Positions 10,081 to 22,264 are shown, counted from the stretch's first letter. The stretch: 64,000 nucleotides of DNA from Elysia chlorotica (GCA_003991915.1 RQTK01000768.1:10650-74649), one strand, 5' to 3'. Made by a program: numbers and translations. The notes: generated by a model from the letters alone, not told the origin.

Positions 10081-11100
10081 TTACTGAGTGATGCTGCTGA
10101 CTCCGTTAATATAACTATGTTTTCTCTGTCCATCTTCTTTTCCTAAATTGGTCTTTAGAGTTTCGTCTGTGGCCGCTAATTCTGCTGCTGTAATACTATT
10201 ATTGTCCGTTATTCTGCTGTTTATCTTCAATTTCAGGTCTTTGCTGTAAACTCCTATGCTGACAAGTCTTCCTTTCTCAGATCCGCCTGAATAGATTTTT
10301 AAAACTGTTCTTGAGTTTTTCATTACCCCCCAAAATCACGGCTTTGGTTTCGTGCGTGTTGACTTTGCTATATCTAAGAGCGTGGGGGATATCACTGCTC
10401 ATTGTGGCGTTCCGAATTTTTTGTAGGAGGGCTTGGTCTATTGTCTGTCTGTTTTTCCTAAAACCTGCTTGGTTTTCGCTCAGAAGATTATTCTTCTCAA
10501 GGTCAATTTAGTCTGTTGTTTATCATTGTCTAGAGAGTTTCCCCAAGGTGGGATGTGAGAGATATTGTTGTATATGATGCTTATTCTCTTTTATCTTCCC
10601 CTGGGTTGTGTATAGGGATCATGATGGCATGTTTGAATTGTTTTGGGATTTGGCCACTGTCCCAGATACGTTAAATAGATTTAAGATTTTTTATTTGGTT
10701 TTGTGTGGGCAGTGGTTGATAATCCCGTAAGTTAACGCATCTTCTCTCGGAGTAGTTTTGCTTTTTTTTCCTAATGTGGCTTGGAGTTCGTTATAGTGAT
10801 TTTGGAGATGGGGTGGGTGGGGGGTAAAGCGTTTCTTTATGTTCTGAGGGGTTGTCTTTAATTTGGAGGTTCCCGTTTTCTGCAGTTTTCTTTCCTAAAC
10901 CTTCTAAATTCTGAGATTCTATATTTTCTTCACCGGATATGAATTCAACATGTTTGGCTAATATTTCTGCTTCGTCCTCGTCGACGGCTGTTATTATTTT
11001 TTGTTATCTTATTTTCAAGCAGAGAATTGTTGATTTTTTTCTAATTCCCCCAAGGCTGTTTATTTGGTTTCAGGCTTGTTTTGTATTTAAGTTTATACTT
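10081..11100 (-). pseudogene. Decayed LINE with RT and RNase H remnants (Jockey/I group)
   Basis: Minus-strand pieces appear in the order expected for an RNase H-bearing non-LTR retrotransposon. A pre-RT segment is at about 10870-11100 (HVEFISGEENIES). RT blocks follow with FKHAIMIPIHNPGEDK (about 10600-10650), SHPTLG (about 10540-10560) and ENQAGFRKNRQTIDQAL (about 10425-10480). The RNase H domain lies at 10081-10320, reading YSGGSEKGRLVSIGVYSKD and then ITAAELAA. The usual YTDGS catalytic Asp is replaced by Gly here, while the Glu of AEL is kept. Several stops and frameshifts separate the blocks, and the RT core after the ENQAGF block is missing before RNase H begins, so there is an internal deletion. 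Not functional. The exact clade (I, R1, Nimb and so on) cannot be set by eye. Confidence 0.85.
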
Positions 11101-11340
11101 TTTTGTTTTCTGTGTTTCTGTTTATATTTTAAAAAGAAGAAAAAAGCGATACAAAACGAAATATATAATTACTTGAACAATTTAGTGTATACCTATTTAG
11201 CCTAATGGAAGTACTTCTCTGTTGTTTTTTTAATTATTTCTTTTCTTTTACTATCAGGGAAATCTTACCTTAGCAAATCTGAATTAAGCACAAATATTTA
11301 AGCATAGGTGTAAATAGTCAAGATATCCTTTGCCGTCGAA
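11101..11340. other. No gene recognised
   Basis: AT-rich flank upstream of the LINE relic on its own strand. Confidence 0.5.
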
Positions 11341-11578
11341 AGACCCACCAGTAGGGAATGAAATCGGACAAATACATTTTTAACCCATGAACGTCCAAAC
11401 ATTTGGCTGGTTTCACTGGTCGGAGACAGTATAATGCGACATGCTAAGACAACAGACAGAATATCCCCATACTGTCTGTGTATGGCAGGACGTTTAAATC
11501 GCCGACGCTAGTCTTGGGATTCGTCCACAATATAGCCAATATAGAGCTGACGTTAGGCACTAAGCAACCAACCGAACC
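11341..11578 (+). mobile_element. SINE family B copy, plus an inverted core scrap
   Basis: From about 11425 the sense strand shows GACAGTATAATGCGAC, TAGTCTTGGGATTCGTCCAC, AATATAGCC and GCTGACGTTAGGCACTAAGC, so core-to-tail order is on the plus strand. At 11341-11366 an opposite-sense fragment reads CCACCAGTAGGGAATG, suggesting a second broken copy or a rearrangement. Confidence 0.78.
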
Positions 11579-11872
11579 ACACTGTTATTTTAATATATTT
11601 TTTGTGCTGCTACAAACATCTTTATAAACGAGTTGAGAGCAAAACTAAGGCACCCACAAAGTTTAAAGTTGGCTAGATCTAACAGCGTAAAATAATAGGT
11701 TGCGTTGGTGCCGAAAAGAATGTTGCTTTGACAAGTCTGCGTCTCTTAACAAGGACCGACGGAAGCTTCCAAAAGTATTCTTGATTTTGGTCAATTTTTG
11801 ATTTTTGCCCTGCACAGCTTTCAACCTTTGTTTATAGCAATGCGTCAGTATGAAAAAGACGATCCTCTGGTT

Positions 11873-11875
<3 letters not shown>

Positions 11876-11936
<61 letters not shown>
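11876..11936. repeat. (CT)n microsatellite, about 30 units
   Basis: Perfect CT dinucleotide run. Confidence 0.98.
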
Positions 11937-11937
<1 letters not shown>

Positions 11938-12529
11938 ATGCTGGACGGGGAACAAAGAGAAGGATCTCGTACAGGTATAGTTCCTTTGCTCTGATAAAAG
12001 TGCGTGACTAATAACAGAAATGGATGTTATGAGTCATACCCAATTAGTAATCTTCATATGACATCAATTTTGGTTTCTTGCATTTTCTTTGTCTGCTTTC
12101 TTTCCCTAGTCTTGGATTTAGATTAATTAGCAGGATATTGACACTGCATAACTATGTTACAGTAAAATAATGGAAATTAAAAATACCTGAAAATTCAGTT
12201 ATCCCCAAATAGTTTCTGTTCAGATCCGGCTAATGAACTAATTTGGAATGAATTAATTTGCAGGAATTTTTAAAGAATGAGTGTAGCACATAATACACCT
12301 TTTGCATAATCGTTAAAAACGGCCCATTTCTCTTAGAGGATTAAGGGAATTTTGGGTATGGCGTGTGAGGATTTTTACTTACTTTTACTTATGAATTTCT
12401 GCGTTAATTATTTGTTCCACACATAGTTGTTAAGCTTATAGTCATCAACTAATTTATTAGTGTCTTGCTAGTGCAGTTAGCCATGCGCCTTGTGGATCAT
12501 CTGTGATAGCCTTTGTTCCAAGGATGTTT
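11937..12529. other. No gene recognised
   Basis: AT-rich unique sequence without coding or repeat signal. Confidence 0.6.
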
Positions 12530-12805
12530 GTTGATTAGTTTCCATCGTCTGCACTAAATAGACGATTGTGGACAAATCCCAAGACTAACGTCTGACTAAT
12601 TTACGTGCTACCACAAAGAGAAAGACTACCAGAACTCCTGTATTTATCGGTCGCATTATACTGACACCTACCCAATCATTAGGAATAGGAGAATAAATGG
12701 GAACATATATATTTTTGGCCACCTGTAGGATTCGAACCTGGGCTCTTTCGATTGGACGATCTACCAATTGTAAGTTCGCTCGGCCCCACACCCTGTGTTC
12801 CAAGT
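12530..12805 (-). mobile_element. SINE family B, near full-length with tRNA-like head
   Basis: The minus-strand head begins near 12800. It has a GAGCGAACTTACAATTGGTAGATCG region (A-box arm near 12745-12785) and a clear B-box GGTTCGAATCC at about 12728-12738. The core follows, then GGAGTTCTGGTAG, GACGTTAGTCTTGGG and a decayed tail near 12530. Frames overlapping it are not genes. Confidence 0.85.
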
Positions 12806-12814
12806 ACGTAGAAT

Positions 12815-12950
12815 GCGAAACGGTTTGGTTTCAATATAGTTTTGATACCCGCTAGGCGTTCGCTTCTGTTTTGAACATACACTTTTGCTAGTACATAATA
12901 TATTTGGCATGCGAACGCCTCACGATCCAATTGAAACCGTCTATATTTTG
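12815..12950. repeat. Imperfect inverted repeat next to the SINE head
   Basis: The left arm contains AAACGGTTTGGTTTCAAT and AGGCGTTCGC. The right arm (about 12909-12945) has GCGAACGCCT and ATTGAAACCGT. The two pairs are in the right order for a hairpin of about 50-bp arms with internal gaps. This is a possible MITE or foldback relic. Confidence 0.6.
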
Positions 12951-13216
12951 GAAATTGTGATTTTCATCCATTTGTTTATTGCTTTATTCTCTCAAAAAAC
13001 TTATGAACAGAAACTTATTGAACGCCTTTTGAAGAATAAATTTTTTTTTATAAATGAGCATTGCCAATGGGTGTATCAAGGAAATAAAATTTCAAGCTAT
13101 ATAGAGCGCCATTTAGTTGTTATACATCAAAACATTTAACAATGACCAAAATTATAATTTAAAAGATATTCTTATTGACTGATCATGCAACCAATATTCA
13201 TCATCAAGAAGAGTTA
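12951..13216. other. No gene recognised
   Basis: AT-rich; nothing supported. Confidence 0.55.
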
Positions 13217-13300
13217 ACAGTTGAGTTGGTTTAACGTCCAACCTCAGCACTAAATAGATCATATTGATCTTACGATCTACCACTTAAGCCAGTTATTACT
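13217..13300 (-). mobile_element. SINE family B tail fragment
   Basis: GTTGGTTTAACGTCCAACCT, CAGCACTAAATAGATCATAT and then a scrap resembling a tRNA-like end (ACGATCTACCACTTAAGCCA). It looks like a copy with a large internal deletion. Confidence 0.75.
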
Positions 13301-14084
13301 GTGTGGCTACAATAGAAATGTAGGCATTTAAGGCAGCATGAAATAAAATTATGGTGATGTCATGGGTAAAAAACCTATGTCTTTTTTTTAAAATTGGAAA
13401 CGGTTCATTTGCTTGACATTTCACTTAACTATGACCACAAGACCAAGTGCATTATGTTTGTTCTCGTACCTCTTTGATATGAATTTGGAATTAAAGCTTT
13501 ATTCAGTCATATAAGGAAATAATTATCGAAAATAATATTCGGGCAGACTCCAGGTATAACAGCCCTCCATGTAATCACATAAAAAAAATCAAAGGAAATT
13601 AACTCAAGTTAAATATATAAACATTACTTTTTACAACTACTTTTTTATGATTCCTTAATTTTTTTTAATCCCTGAAATGTAGGTGGTTTTATATGTGGTT
13701 TTGAAATTTTACAGGTCTTAATGTTGTGCCATCTATAACAATTGTTTTAAAAATACGCAAAAACAATAGATTGCAATCAATGTACATCACCAAAAGTATT
13801 TGTGTCAAAGGTACATTGAATCACTATGAAACAGAAAAAACAAACACATTAATTTTAGACATCTCTTAACACAAAATACTTCCGAGGTAAAATTCAGACG
13901 GCAACCCCAAGAATATGATTTCAAGTATAAGCTAAAAGGACTTTAATTTGCATTAGACTTGAGATTTTTAAAAGCAGTCAAGAACTGTATGTGCTTTTAC
14001 CTTTGTTTTTAATCGAAAAGTTAAACATAAAGGACCCGGCAGATCCCACACGGATTCCTATTATAGAATTTAAAAAAATCCGCA
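13301..14084 (-). mobile_element. LINE 3'-end relic within AT-rich sequence
   Basis: At about 13490-13575 the minus strand carries ATTATTTTCGATAATTATT and GACTGAATAAAGC, resembling the 3' region of the LINE at 6057-6949. The rest of this stretch shows nothing recognisable. Confidence 0.4.
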
Positions 14085-14619
14085 NNNNNNNNNNNNNNNN
14101 NNNNNNNNNNNNNNNNNNNNNNNNNNNNNNNNNNNNNNNNNNNNNNNNNNNNNNNNNNNNNNNNNNNNNNNNNNNNNNNNNNNNNNNNNNNNNNNNNNNN
14201 NNNNNNNNNNNNNNNNNNNNNNNNNNNNNNNNNNNNNNNNNNNNNNNNNNNNNNNNNNNNNNNNNNNNNNNNNNNNNNNNNNNNNNNNNNNNNNNNNNNN
14301 NNNNNNNNNNNNNNNNNNNNNNNNNNNNNNNNNNNNNNNNNNNNNNNNNNNNNNNNNNNNNNNNNNNNNNNNNNNNNNNNNNNNNNNNNNNNNNNNNNNN
14401 NNNNNNNNNNNNNNNNNNNNNNNNNNNNNNNNNNNNNNNNNNNNNNNNNNNNNNNNNNNNNNNNNNNNNNNNNNNNNNNNNNNNNNNNNNNNNNNNNNNN
14501 NNNNNNNNNNNNNNNNNNNNNNNNNNNNNNNNNNNNNNNNNNNNNNNNNNNNNNNNNNNNNNNNNNNNNNNNNNNNNNNNNNNNNNNNNNNNNNNNNNNN
14601 NNNNNNNNNNNNNNNNNNN
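14085..14619. other. Assembly gap (535 N)
   Basis: Run of N, followed directly by a poly-C stretch (14620-14632), a common cause of sequencing drop-out. ORFs drawn across the gap are meaningless. Confidence 1.
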
Positions 14620-14632
14620 CCCCCCCCCCCCC

Positions 14633-14954
14633 TCCTTTTTCACCCCAAGTATGGATACAAACAGAAGAATACAGCGAAAGAGACAGGCACCAAAAGCAAA
14701 CAGAAATTACAATTCAAAGGAACACGTAAACCAAGGTTACGAAACGTGTTATCTTTAGATTTCAACAGGACCAGTGACACTGCTAAATTCTGACAAAACT
14801 GATATCTTGAATGAAATAAAACTAAAATAGAAAAAACGCGCTGCTAGTTCGTAAAAAAGGTAGTACGTCGTGTACTGGTACTGAATTAAGCATCCTGTGT
14901 TTAAGATTGCTGATTGTTTACCATCGGGATGCAACAATGAGATGAACTGGATGA
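14633..14954. other. No gene recognised
   Basis: AT-rich sequence after the gap; nothing supported. Confidence 0.55.
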
Positions 14955-15065
14955 TTGGTTGCTTTGTTACTGTCTTAAATGCTCAACCTGACATTATACT
15001 GACACCTATTCATTCCGCTGACACCCATCAAATATACTGACATATCCAATTGGTGCGAAACTAAG
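14955..15065 (-). mobile_element. Degenerate SINE family B fragment
   Basis: GGTTGCTT, then CATTATACTGACACCTATTC. The CTGACAC core element is repeated locally three times with divergence. Confidence 0.5.
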
Positions 15066-15650
15066 CGGTCCAATCGAGATAGAACAAATCCTGTAGAAAT
15101 AATTATTGCCAATATAGGAATAATAACAATGACATTGATATTTCACGGTTTCGTAAAAAAATTAAAGGTATAACAGTAATAAATATTGTATCTTTTATAA
15201 TTTAAGCGGAAAGATCTTATTAAATAATACCGGTAATGGGGCGATAGCAATCATAGTATATTCCAAAAACAGGCGGCAAAACGCCAGAGGAAAGAGGCAT
15301 GGTAAAAATTATGAAAAAAACCCCAACAAAAACCTACGGATTTGAATTGTCAAATGATAGAATGGTGTAAAAAAAAATAATTAGATAACAGTTTTCACAG
15401 CTTGGGGGGCCTAAATTGAATTTTACATTTGATTAAACAAAAACAAAAAACAATTTGCACAAATCATAGTATCGCTGAACTGAGCTGATAAAAGGTAAAA
15501 CTATAAGCCTAGGCCGAACGTAGCGCAGTGACAATTATTGCAACGCCCCACCCCCTTTTTCACACATACATAACCAAACCAATCATTGCGACATCCCCCA
15601 GCCACAAGTCACAAACGTGGATCTACATGCAGGGCAGGTTTCATCTTGAG
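15066..15650. other. No gene recognised
   Basis: AT-rich unique sequence; short A runs only. Confidence 0.55.
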
Positions 15651-15757
15651 GTGAGTTGGTTGCTTAGCATCCAACGTCGACACTATATTGGCTGTTATTG
15701 TGGACGGATCCCAATACTAACGTCTGACAATTTTACGCGATTCCACACAAACAGTGC
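15651..15757 (-). mobile_element. SINE family B tail half
   Basis: GTTGGTTGCTTAGCATCCAA, then ATTGTGGACGGATCCCAATA and CGTCTGACAATTTTACG. Truncated before the core. Confidence 0.82.
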
Positions 15758-17345
15758 GTACATCTTGTCTCGCAAAGACTTGGCTTAAAGTAATACAGTG
15801 AAACTCGCTTTGGTCAAAGCAGCTCAGCGCAATGATATTGTTCTTAATCACACAGATAAGAACAGGAAGTTGTAATCTGATGATTCTTCAATGGCAATAG
15901 TCGTTCCCTATCAATTTGTAGAACTTGTCATTTAACAATTCTTTTTACAATAACAGACAAATTTCACTTCCCACAGCCTTTCGAGATAGCGACTAGAAGT
16001 ATAGACTTTGGCTCTCCACTCACTACTTTCATCAGAAGAGAAAAAATATAACTAGGATAGTGCACTAAGTTTAACCTATACTTTGCATCGAGATACACAA
16101 CCGTTTCAGCCACATTGGAACCAAACTTAAGATAAAAAAAACCCATTATTATTGCCAGCAAAGACGGCATTTCTGTAATCATTGACGAGTTGAAAAACTA
16201 CAGATAAGAAAACCGACTAATCTTTAAAATCTTCAATATTTGTTTCTGACTCAAGCAAAACAAAATTTACAAGATTAGACACAAAAATATATTCATGACC
16301 CTTCGCAATTACTTTAAATCAACACATGTGAACCAAAACTCTCCCTAAGTTGCAATGAAGACGGCACCTTAGCATTACTCTTAAAGTTACCCTAACGGGT
16401 GCATCTATGATTTTATTGTTGTAACAGCGTGAGGTTGGGTGCAGTTAGTGAAGTACAGCTTAGGGTGTTAGTTGGCATGCGATTAAAAAAAAAAAAAAAC
16501 AAAAAAAAAAAAACACATGCAACACCGATACAACAGTGAAATATTTAACAGATGCGCCCAGATGATGGCAAATAATTGTCTTTCCAAAGAGAGTATTACT
16601 GGATATTTTTTTCGTTACTATTTTACAATTTTCAATGCGACTTTTTAAAGTGTTCTAATTTAAGTAAAAGAAGGTTTATAACTCATTCACTTTTGTGTAG
16701 AGTAAATTATAGACCTCCATTTTAAGATTTGAAATTATGCGTGAAAGAAGGCGATTCTACTGCACATTACAGATTCTAAACATAAATGGACGCTACAACA
16801 AAATTCAAGATAGAATTCAACACTGACTGATGCTTTTGTTTTTTAGGAACCAAACGTTGCTACTACAACCCCGACGCCAATAGAAAATATTCATTCAACC
16901 AAATCCTTAACTTTTAAAGACCGATGGAGTAAGGATAAATAGAGTCTCTGCTCAGTGTGCCACTAAATACCGCCAGACACTCAAACGACACTGATCTCTA
17001 AGCCGAAAGGCGCATACGGTATGCAAACAGGGCATATAGATCTTTACAGAAATGGCTCTGGAACCAGCGCGACACCCATGGCAACAATATGCACCCCAAA
17101 CAGTCTGTAGTTAGGCGAAACCAATACATGTAGTAAGATTGCCTCGCAAAAATCGGAACTTGGGCCCAGTCTAAAACCACTATGTATAATTCATTTCTAT
17201 GTAAAGGGAAAAAGCAAGCGACACTTTACACTTTTCCATACACCTCTGTTGTGATTATATAACTGATACCGGTATCATAATAGTTTTCAAAATTAAAATA
17301 TTTATAAGTTTCTTCGATTTGAACAATTTCGGATTCGTCAAAAGG

Positions 17346-17347
<2 letters not shown>
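15758..17347. other. 1.6 kb with no gene recognised
   Basis: AT-rich sequence with an A-rich tract at 16486-16514. Open frames of 60-72 codons on the minus strand show no domain I recognise. Confidence 0.55.
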
Positions 17348-17398
<51 letters not shown>

Positions 17399-17420
17399 TA
17401 CAGAGAGAGATTGATAGACA
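17348..17420. repeat. (GA)n microsatellite with CAGA tail
   Basis: Clean GA run to about 17393, then mixed CAGA/GAGA. Confidence 0.95.
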
Positions 17421-17754
17421 GACAGTTACGTAAATAGAGAGAGAGCCAGAGACAAACACAGAGATGGGTAGAGACAGACGTATTAAAAAAGGAACAAATA
17501 AGCATATTAACGGGGTGTTCAAAGAAATGAAAAGCTATCTACAAGAAAGAAAATAGTACCTAGAGCTGGATGCAACATGATCGTAATGTGACATGTGACA
17601 GACTGGATTGATGAGATCATAGCAAGTGACGTAGATGATGAAAGTTTGTTGACAACACCTTTGACGCCGAATAGTCATCAAACCATCGCCGTGTGGTCAT
17701 TGTCATTCATGTTGAAACTCGAAACGATAGTTTGTACTGAAGAAAGTTCGTAAG

Positions 17755-18003
17755 TTGAGTTGAGTTAGTTTACCGTCCAACATCAGCAGTATATAGGCTA
17801 TATTGTGGACGGGACCCAAGACTAAGGTCTGACAATTTTATGTACTTCCACACGCGAGACGGGGCGGGGATACCATGGCTCCTGTCTCAGCCGGTAACAA
17901 ACTGACACCATCCCATCAGTAGGGAGCGACATCGCCAGGGCTGGAAGCTGGACCTTTTGTGTCGGATGCCGATGTTTTACCACAGGGCCACAGCGCCCGC
18001 CGA
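17755..18003 (-). mobile_element. SINE family B, near full-length
   Basis: On the minus strand the head starts GGCGGGCGCTGTGGCCCTG with A-box-like TGTGGTAAAACATCGGC. It continues through GTGTCAG, GAGACAGGAGCCATGG and CCCGTCTCGCGTGTGG, then GTCTTGGGTCCCGTCCAC, ACAATATAGCCTATATACTG, and ends GACGGTAAACTAACTC. Head and tail are both preserved, though the core is partly deleted. With 8007-8190 it defines the family. Confidence 0.9.
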
Positions 18004-18831
18004 AAGTTCGTAAGGTTATCAGACTGAAAACTAACCGTAAAACTACCACCTGTTATAGATTCAAGTCCAGTCATTTATTTAATTGAAATATTTCTAATAC
18101 TTGATGCACAAAGTGAATAAGATATTCTACGTCTGTAACATTCCTCTAGTCCTTTTAAGCAAACATTTCTGAACATTGACTAACTGATCTTGATTTTGCC
18201 AAGCCAACTCATATTACTCGTCAATCTCTTTTAAATCTAAAATACATTTGCCTCTTGAACACTAATAAACTTTGAACGTTAAAGAAAAAAAGGCAAAAAA
18301 TGGAAAATATAGTCCCATCTAACGTTAAAAGTTGATTTTTAAAACATTGCAAAGAAACTTCTAAGATTTTGTCATAACCTACACTTGATATCAGTAAGTT
18401 TTCAATAAAAACGCCGAGTCTTGTTTTCTACGTTTTTCACTTCGTATTATGCACTATGTTCCCGTTTCCCCGAGTGGCACAGCGTTTGTGAATAATTGTC
18501 TTCATCACAAGAGGAACAGGCCACACAGCGCAGCGGACCTGTAAGATCTCAAGCTGAACTTCCATTCGAACCAGAATTCAATGGCGTTTGAGTATTGAGC
18601 CTCCGTCATGCATGCTAGAGCTCAACAGTCGGGCAGTGCTAGAGACAGTAGCTAGCAGCTCACTCTCAATCTGCATCGTCACCAGCTTGTGTAAACAAAA
18701 TCTGGTACTGGCTGACTGTTCCATTGTCTGCACATGCCTCATCCAAGCTGAGGGGCGTTTCCATTGAGACGGCTAGTCGAGGGTGAAGAGAGCAAACTGC
18801 TTGACATGACCATTCATTATCTGGGTTGATT
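18004..18831. other. No gene recognised
   Basis: AT-rich flank, then a somewhat GC-richer stretch (18460-18790). No ORF or motif I can support. Confidence 0.5.
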
Positions 18832-18872
18832 GAATTGAAATTACGTCAAACTTCAGCACTATACACAGTCAT
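18832..18872 (-). mobile_element. SINE family B tail scrap
   Basis: TTGAAATTACGTCAAACTTC then AGCACTATACA resembles the family tail. Short and diverged. Confidence 0.45.
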
Positions 18873-19454
18873 AAGCTGGGGAAAATGTTTAAAAAAAGTT
18901 CGTTGTTCATTCAACACTGCTTAGAGTTAGCTTCCTTTACCTATTACAGAATACGCCAGGGCTATCACTATAGGCGAGGCAGAATTTGAAAAGTGTATAG
19001 TAATCATAGAAATTTGAGATGGGAATATCAGTTCCACATTGTATTTTTGTTATATTTCATTTGCGATTTTTAATTAAAAACAATCGATATAAGAAATTCA
19101 CACGAACCGCAAGAACGCAATTTATTCTTTTAGGCTAAAAAATTAGTTAAGTCTCCTTTTCAAATTGATAAATTTTACATGCAAAAAAAAATCAATTATA
19201 TATAAATGTTTGAATTCTCAAAACAAGTTGGGTGAATCTCTGATTATTTCAGATTCAGGCTTTGAGCTTTTGCCAAGGAGCAAACGTTTCATTAACTGAT
19301 GTCTGTGAGATGCCAAAAAAAGAAATAAGCAATTAGTGGAAAGAACGGGAAAAGTGGGGGTGAAAAGTAAAATGATTCGAGTACGTTTCTAGACGTATAC
19401 CAAAAGATAGAAAAATGTAGAGTGAAAGCGAGAGAAAAAAAGAGCAAAGATTGA

Positions 19455-19455
<1 letters not shown>
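18873..19455. other. No gene recognised
   Basis: AT-rich unique sequence becoming purine-rich toward the GA tract. Confidence 0.55.

Positions 19456-19520
<65 letters not shown>
19456..19520. repeat. (GA)n microsatellite, about 32 units
   Basis: Clean GA run with purine-rich flanks to about 19620. Confidence 0.97.
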
Positions 19521-19524
<4 letters not shown>

Positions 19525-20669
19525 ATCAACTGAAGGAGAGAGATTGAGAAAACAGAACGAGAAAAGGAGCGAGGCAGAAAAGAGAAAAAAATGAAATAGA
19601 AAGAGGAAGGTAACAGAAGGAGTGAGGGACATGATGATAACACTAATACCTACCTTACATTAGGAGAATCACTTTATCCCTTATTTTTGCGTCACTATAA
19701 ATAAGGTGTCGAATTTCCATCTTGATGTGCACTGAATTGTGAATTATCCTGGCGCTGTTGTGACTCCTGGTCGGAAGAACGCCAAAATTAAACGTCTTGA
19801 TGAAGACAAAATAGGAGCAATTGTCTTTACCTCTATACATGTAACGACTTGTTAAAGTAAAGCCATGAACATGTTATTGTTTAGATTAGATCAGATAAAA
19901 AAAAAGATACGTTTGACAATTAAATGATATATAAAGTAGAGTTTTATGCAACAAATTCAAGTTATTAAACAGTAGTTGTTTTACTTTCCTTGTCTTCAAC
20001 CGTACAGGATTTTTATGTTTTTAAAGCAGCTGTCTGAAAATGAGAAAATGTAAAAGCACGACAATTTAAGCCCCTTTCCCCTTAAGAATCGTGTAACAAA
20101 ATCTATAGATGTTTTAAAATATCCACGCCCAACAATGGTGCACCTGATCATAAGACGTCTAAGGGATAAAGCTGTGTGGATTAGTGATACAAACGAGGCG
20201 CTGGTGGAATGCACGTCTCTGGTTATCAGAAGGATATTGCTGGTCCTAAAGCAATCACTTCCCTTCTCTGGTAACATCAAAAGCAAAGAAAAGCAGAGAA
20301 TTTGAAGAAAAAAAGTAGAAAGGGGGAAAAGGGGGGAGGGTGGAGATGAGGAATACAGTAATATAGAGCTACTGTCTCGATGTTTTTTATACTATGGCAT
20401 ATTGGGCTGTTTTCTTCATACTCCGTTGTTCTGGACAATTTAAGAGCAGCGAAATAACTTCCTAAAATAGAAATAGTACTGAGAATTAAAAAAAAATATA
20501 CAGAAATAGTTCAAATAACTGTCTTGGTTTTAATACTGAGAATTTAAATATAACCAAAACAAGCAGGTCTGTGATACCTTACGGCAACTGTTTAGTAAAA
20601 TTGTCGGGCCCTAGTTTTGGGTCACGCCCGATTTCATTACGTCTTCTTTCTAACTTTGTAGGTTCTGAA
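19521..20669. other. No gene recognised
   Basis: AT-rich. A 96-codon minus frame at 19996-20286 has no recognisable domain. Confidence 0.5.
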
Positions 20670-21021
20670 ACCAACTCACTCAGTGGGTTATCACTTGTTT
20701 AGCACTCGTACTAGCCGCGTCAGTAGGTTGTCGGTTAGCATTCGTACCAGCTTCTCCAGTAGGTTGTCATTTGGTAAGCACTCGTTCCAGCCTCGCCAGT
20801 AGGTTGTCATTTGGTAAGCACTTGTTCCAGCCTCGCCAGTAGATTGTCATTTGGTAAGCACTGGTCCAGCCTCGCCAGTAGGTTGTCATTTGGTAAGCAC
20901 TGGTTCCAGCCTCGCCAGTAGGTTGTCATTTGGTAAACACTCGTTGCAACCTCGCCAGTAGGTTGTCATTTGGTAAGCACTTGTTCCAGTATCGCCAGTA
21001 GTTTGTCATTTGGTAAGCACT
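20670..21021. repeat. 40-bp minisatellite (about 8-9 units)
   Basis: Unit reads CACTCGTTCCAGCCTCGCC then AGTAGGTTGTCATTTGGTAAG. The central six units are close to identical. The first two are diverged (GGTTATCACTTG, GGTTGTCGGTTAG), consistent with array growth from one side. Confidence 0.95.
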
Positions 21022-21654
21022 GTCTGATTCAAGGCTGGCGGTGGAGAAAAGAATTGAACATTCTATCATTTTTACATTGCGGAATGTTGTGTTCATATTT
21101 TTTTCAAACATTTTATTAGTTTTGTATCTTAAATCTTTAAGAACTGATAATATTAGCTTCAAATGGTAATCATGTGATGCTGATAAAATCGTGAACAATT
21201 AATAACAGCCCACATCGATTCGTAGAGGAGTTCGCATAAGAAGCACAGAAACCTATCATGAGAAAACAAGATCACTGAAAATGGTTGTCAAAAGTACACG
21301 TTCACGCTGTTTGAAATCGGCAAATCTTTCATTTACAAATAAAAAAAATTCTTCAATTAAAAAACCCTAAAAAATCTACAAAATACAACAACAAAAAAGG
21401 TAGAGTGTTAGCTTGTCAGCATACAGTAAGACGGTTTACAAAGTTAGAACAAGTTCTACCTAGATCTTACTTGTGGAACTGGTATACAACTGGACTTTAC
21501 TTTAACATACATTTTAATCCTAAACGATTTATGTCTGAATTAAATGCCAAAACAAGCTTTCGGGAAAGAGGTTAGAGTTATATTTTATATTTACATCGCC
21601 CCAGCACAGTAACGATTGTACCTATGATGTCCTTTGCGGCAAGTAGTAGCAGTT
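21022..21654. other. No gene recognised
   Basis: AT-rich unique sequence. Confidence 0.55.
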
Positions 21655-21805
21655 GTGTTGGTTTAACGTTCAACATCAGCACTATATAGACTTTATTGTG
21701 GACGGGCCCCAAGACTGACGTCTGACAAATTTATATGCTGCCACACAAGACAGGGCGAGGCCAGCATGACTCCTGTCTCAGCCGATCACATAACAGCGCA
21801 CGAGG
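21655..21805 (-). mobile_element. SINE family B copy, head missing
   Basis: GTTGGTTTAACGTTCAACAT, ATTGTGGACGGGCCCCAAGA, GACGTCTGACAAATTTATAT and CATGACTCCTGTCTCAGCCG, ending in ATCACATAACAG before the core. Confidence 0.88.
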
Positions 21806-22264
21806 AACGATGACTCAGAAAGGTGTGAACTTTCCAATTTCTCAAAAGCGAGTCACCTTTTCAACACTTTTTATATAAGCTCCTTATGAGAATTCAGATA
21901 TATACAGAACGTTTTTTACTAGAAGAAATGAGTTTGTTTTAACGGCACGTCATAAATAGTAACGGCTATAGTGCACAAATAGATAAACGGAAAGTGTAAC
22001 AACGTAGCGCTATCTCGAGTCAGAGTTGACTTTAACGCCCACCGTTAGCATAATATGTGAGTCAACCAGGGTGAATCAGGAGCAAGTCGAACATATTTGA
22101 CCTTTGTGAGTTTTTCATAGTGTACTAAAAAGTAATATATGGTTTAACATTTTTTTAACTTCATCATTTCTAAAACTCGAGATTGAATAAGGCAATATAT
22201 AGTGTTTTGTAATGTTTACAAGGCTCTAGCTCAAACCCTATATTGGCGATTTAAATCTTATTCA
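21806..22264. other. No gene recognised
   Basis: AT-rich. A scrap near 22025-22050 (GTTGACTTTAACGCCCACCG) may be another decayed SINE B tail. Confidence 0.4.

Noticed and set aside
13978-14758. 221- and 255-codon frames on both strands
   Set aside because: They run across the N gap; almost all residues are X.
20670-21021. CRISPR-like array
   Set aside because: Units are contiguous tandem repeats with no unique spacers, and the window is eukaryotic. The same applies to the 31-, 35- and 39-bp arrays.
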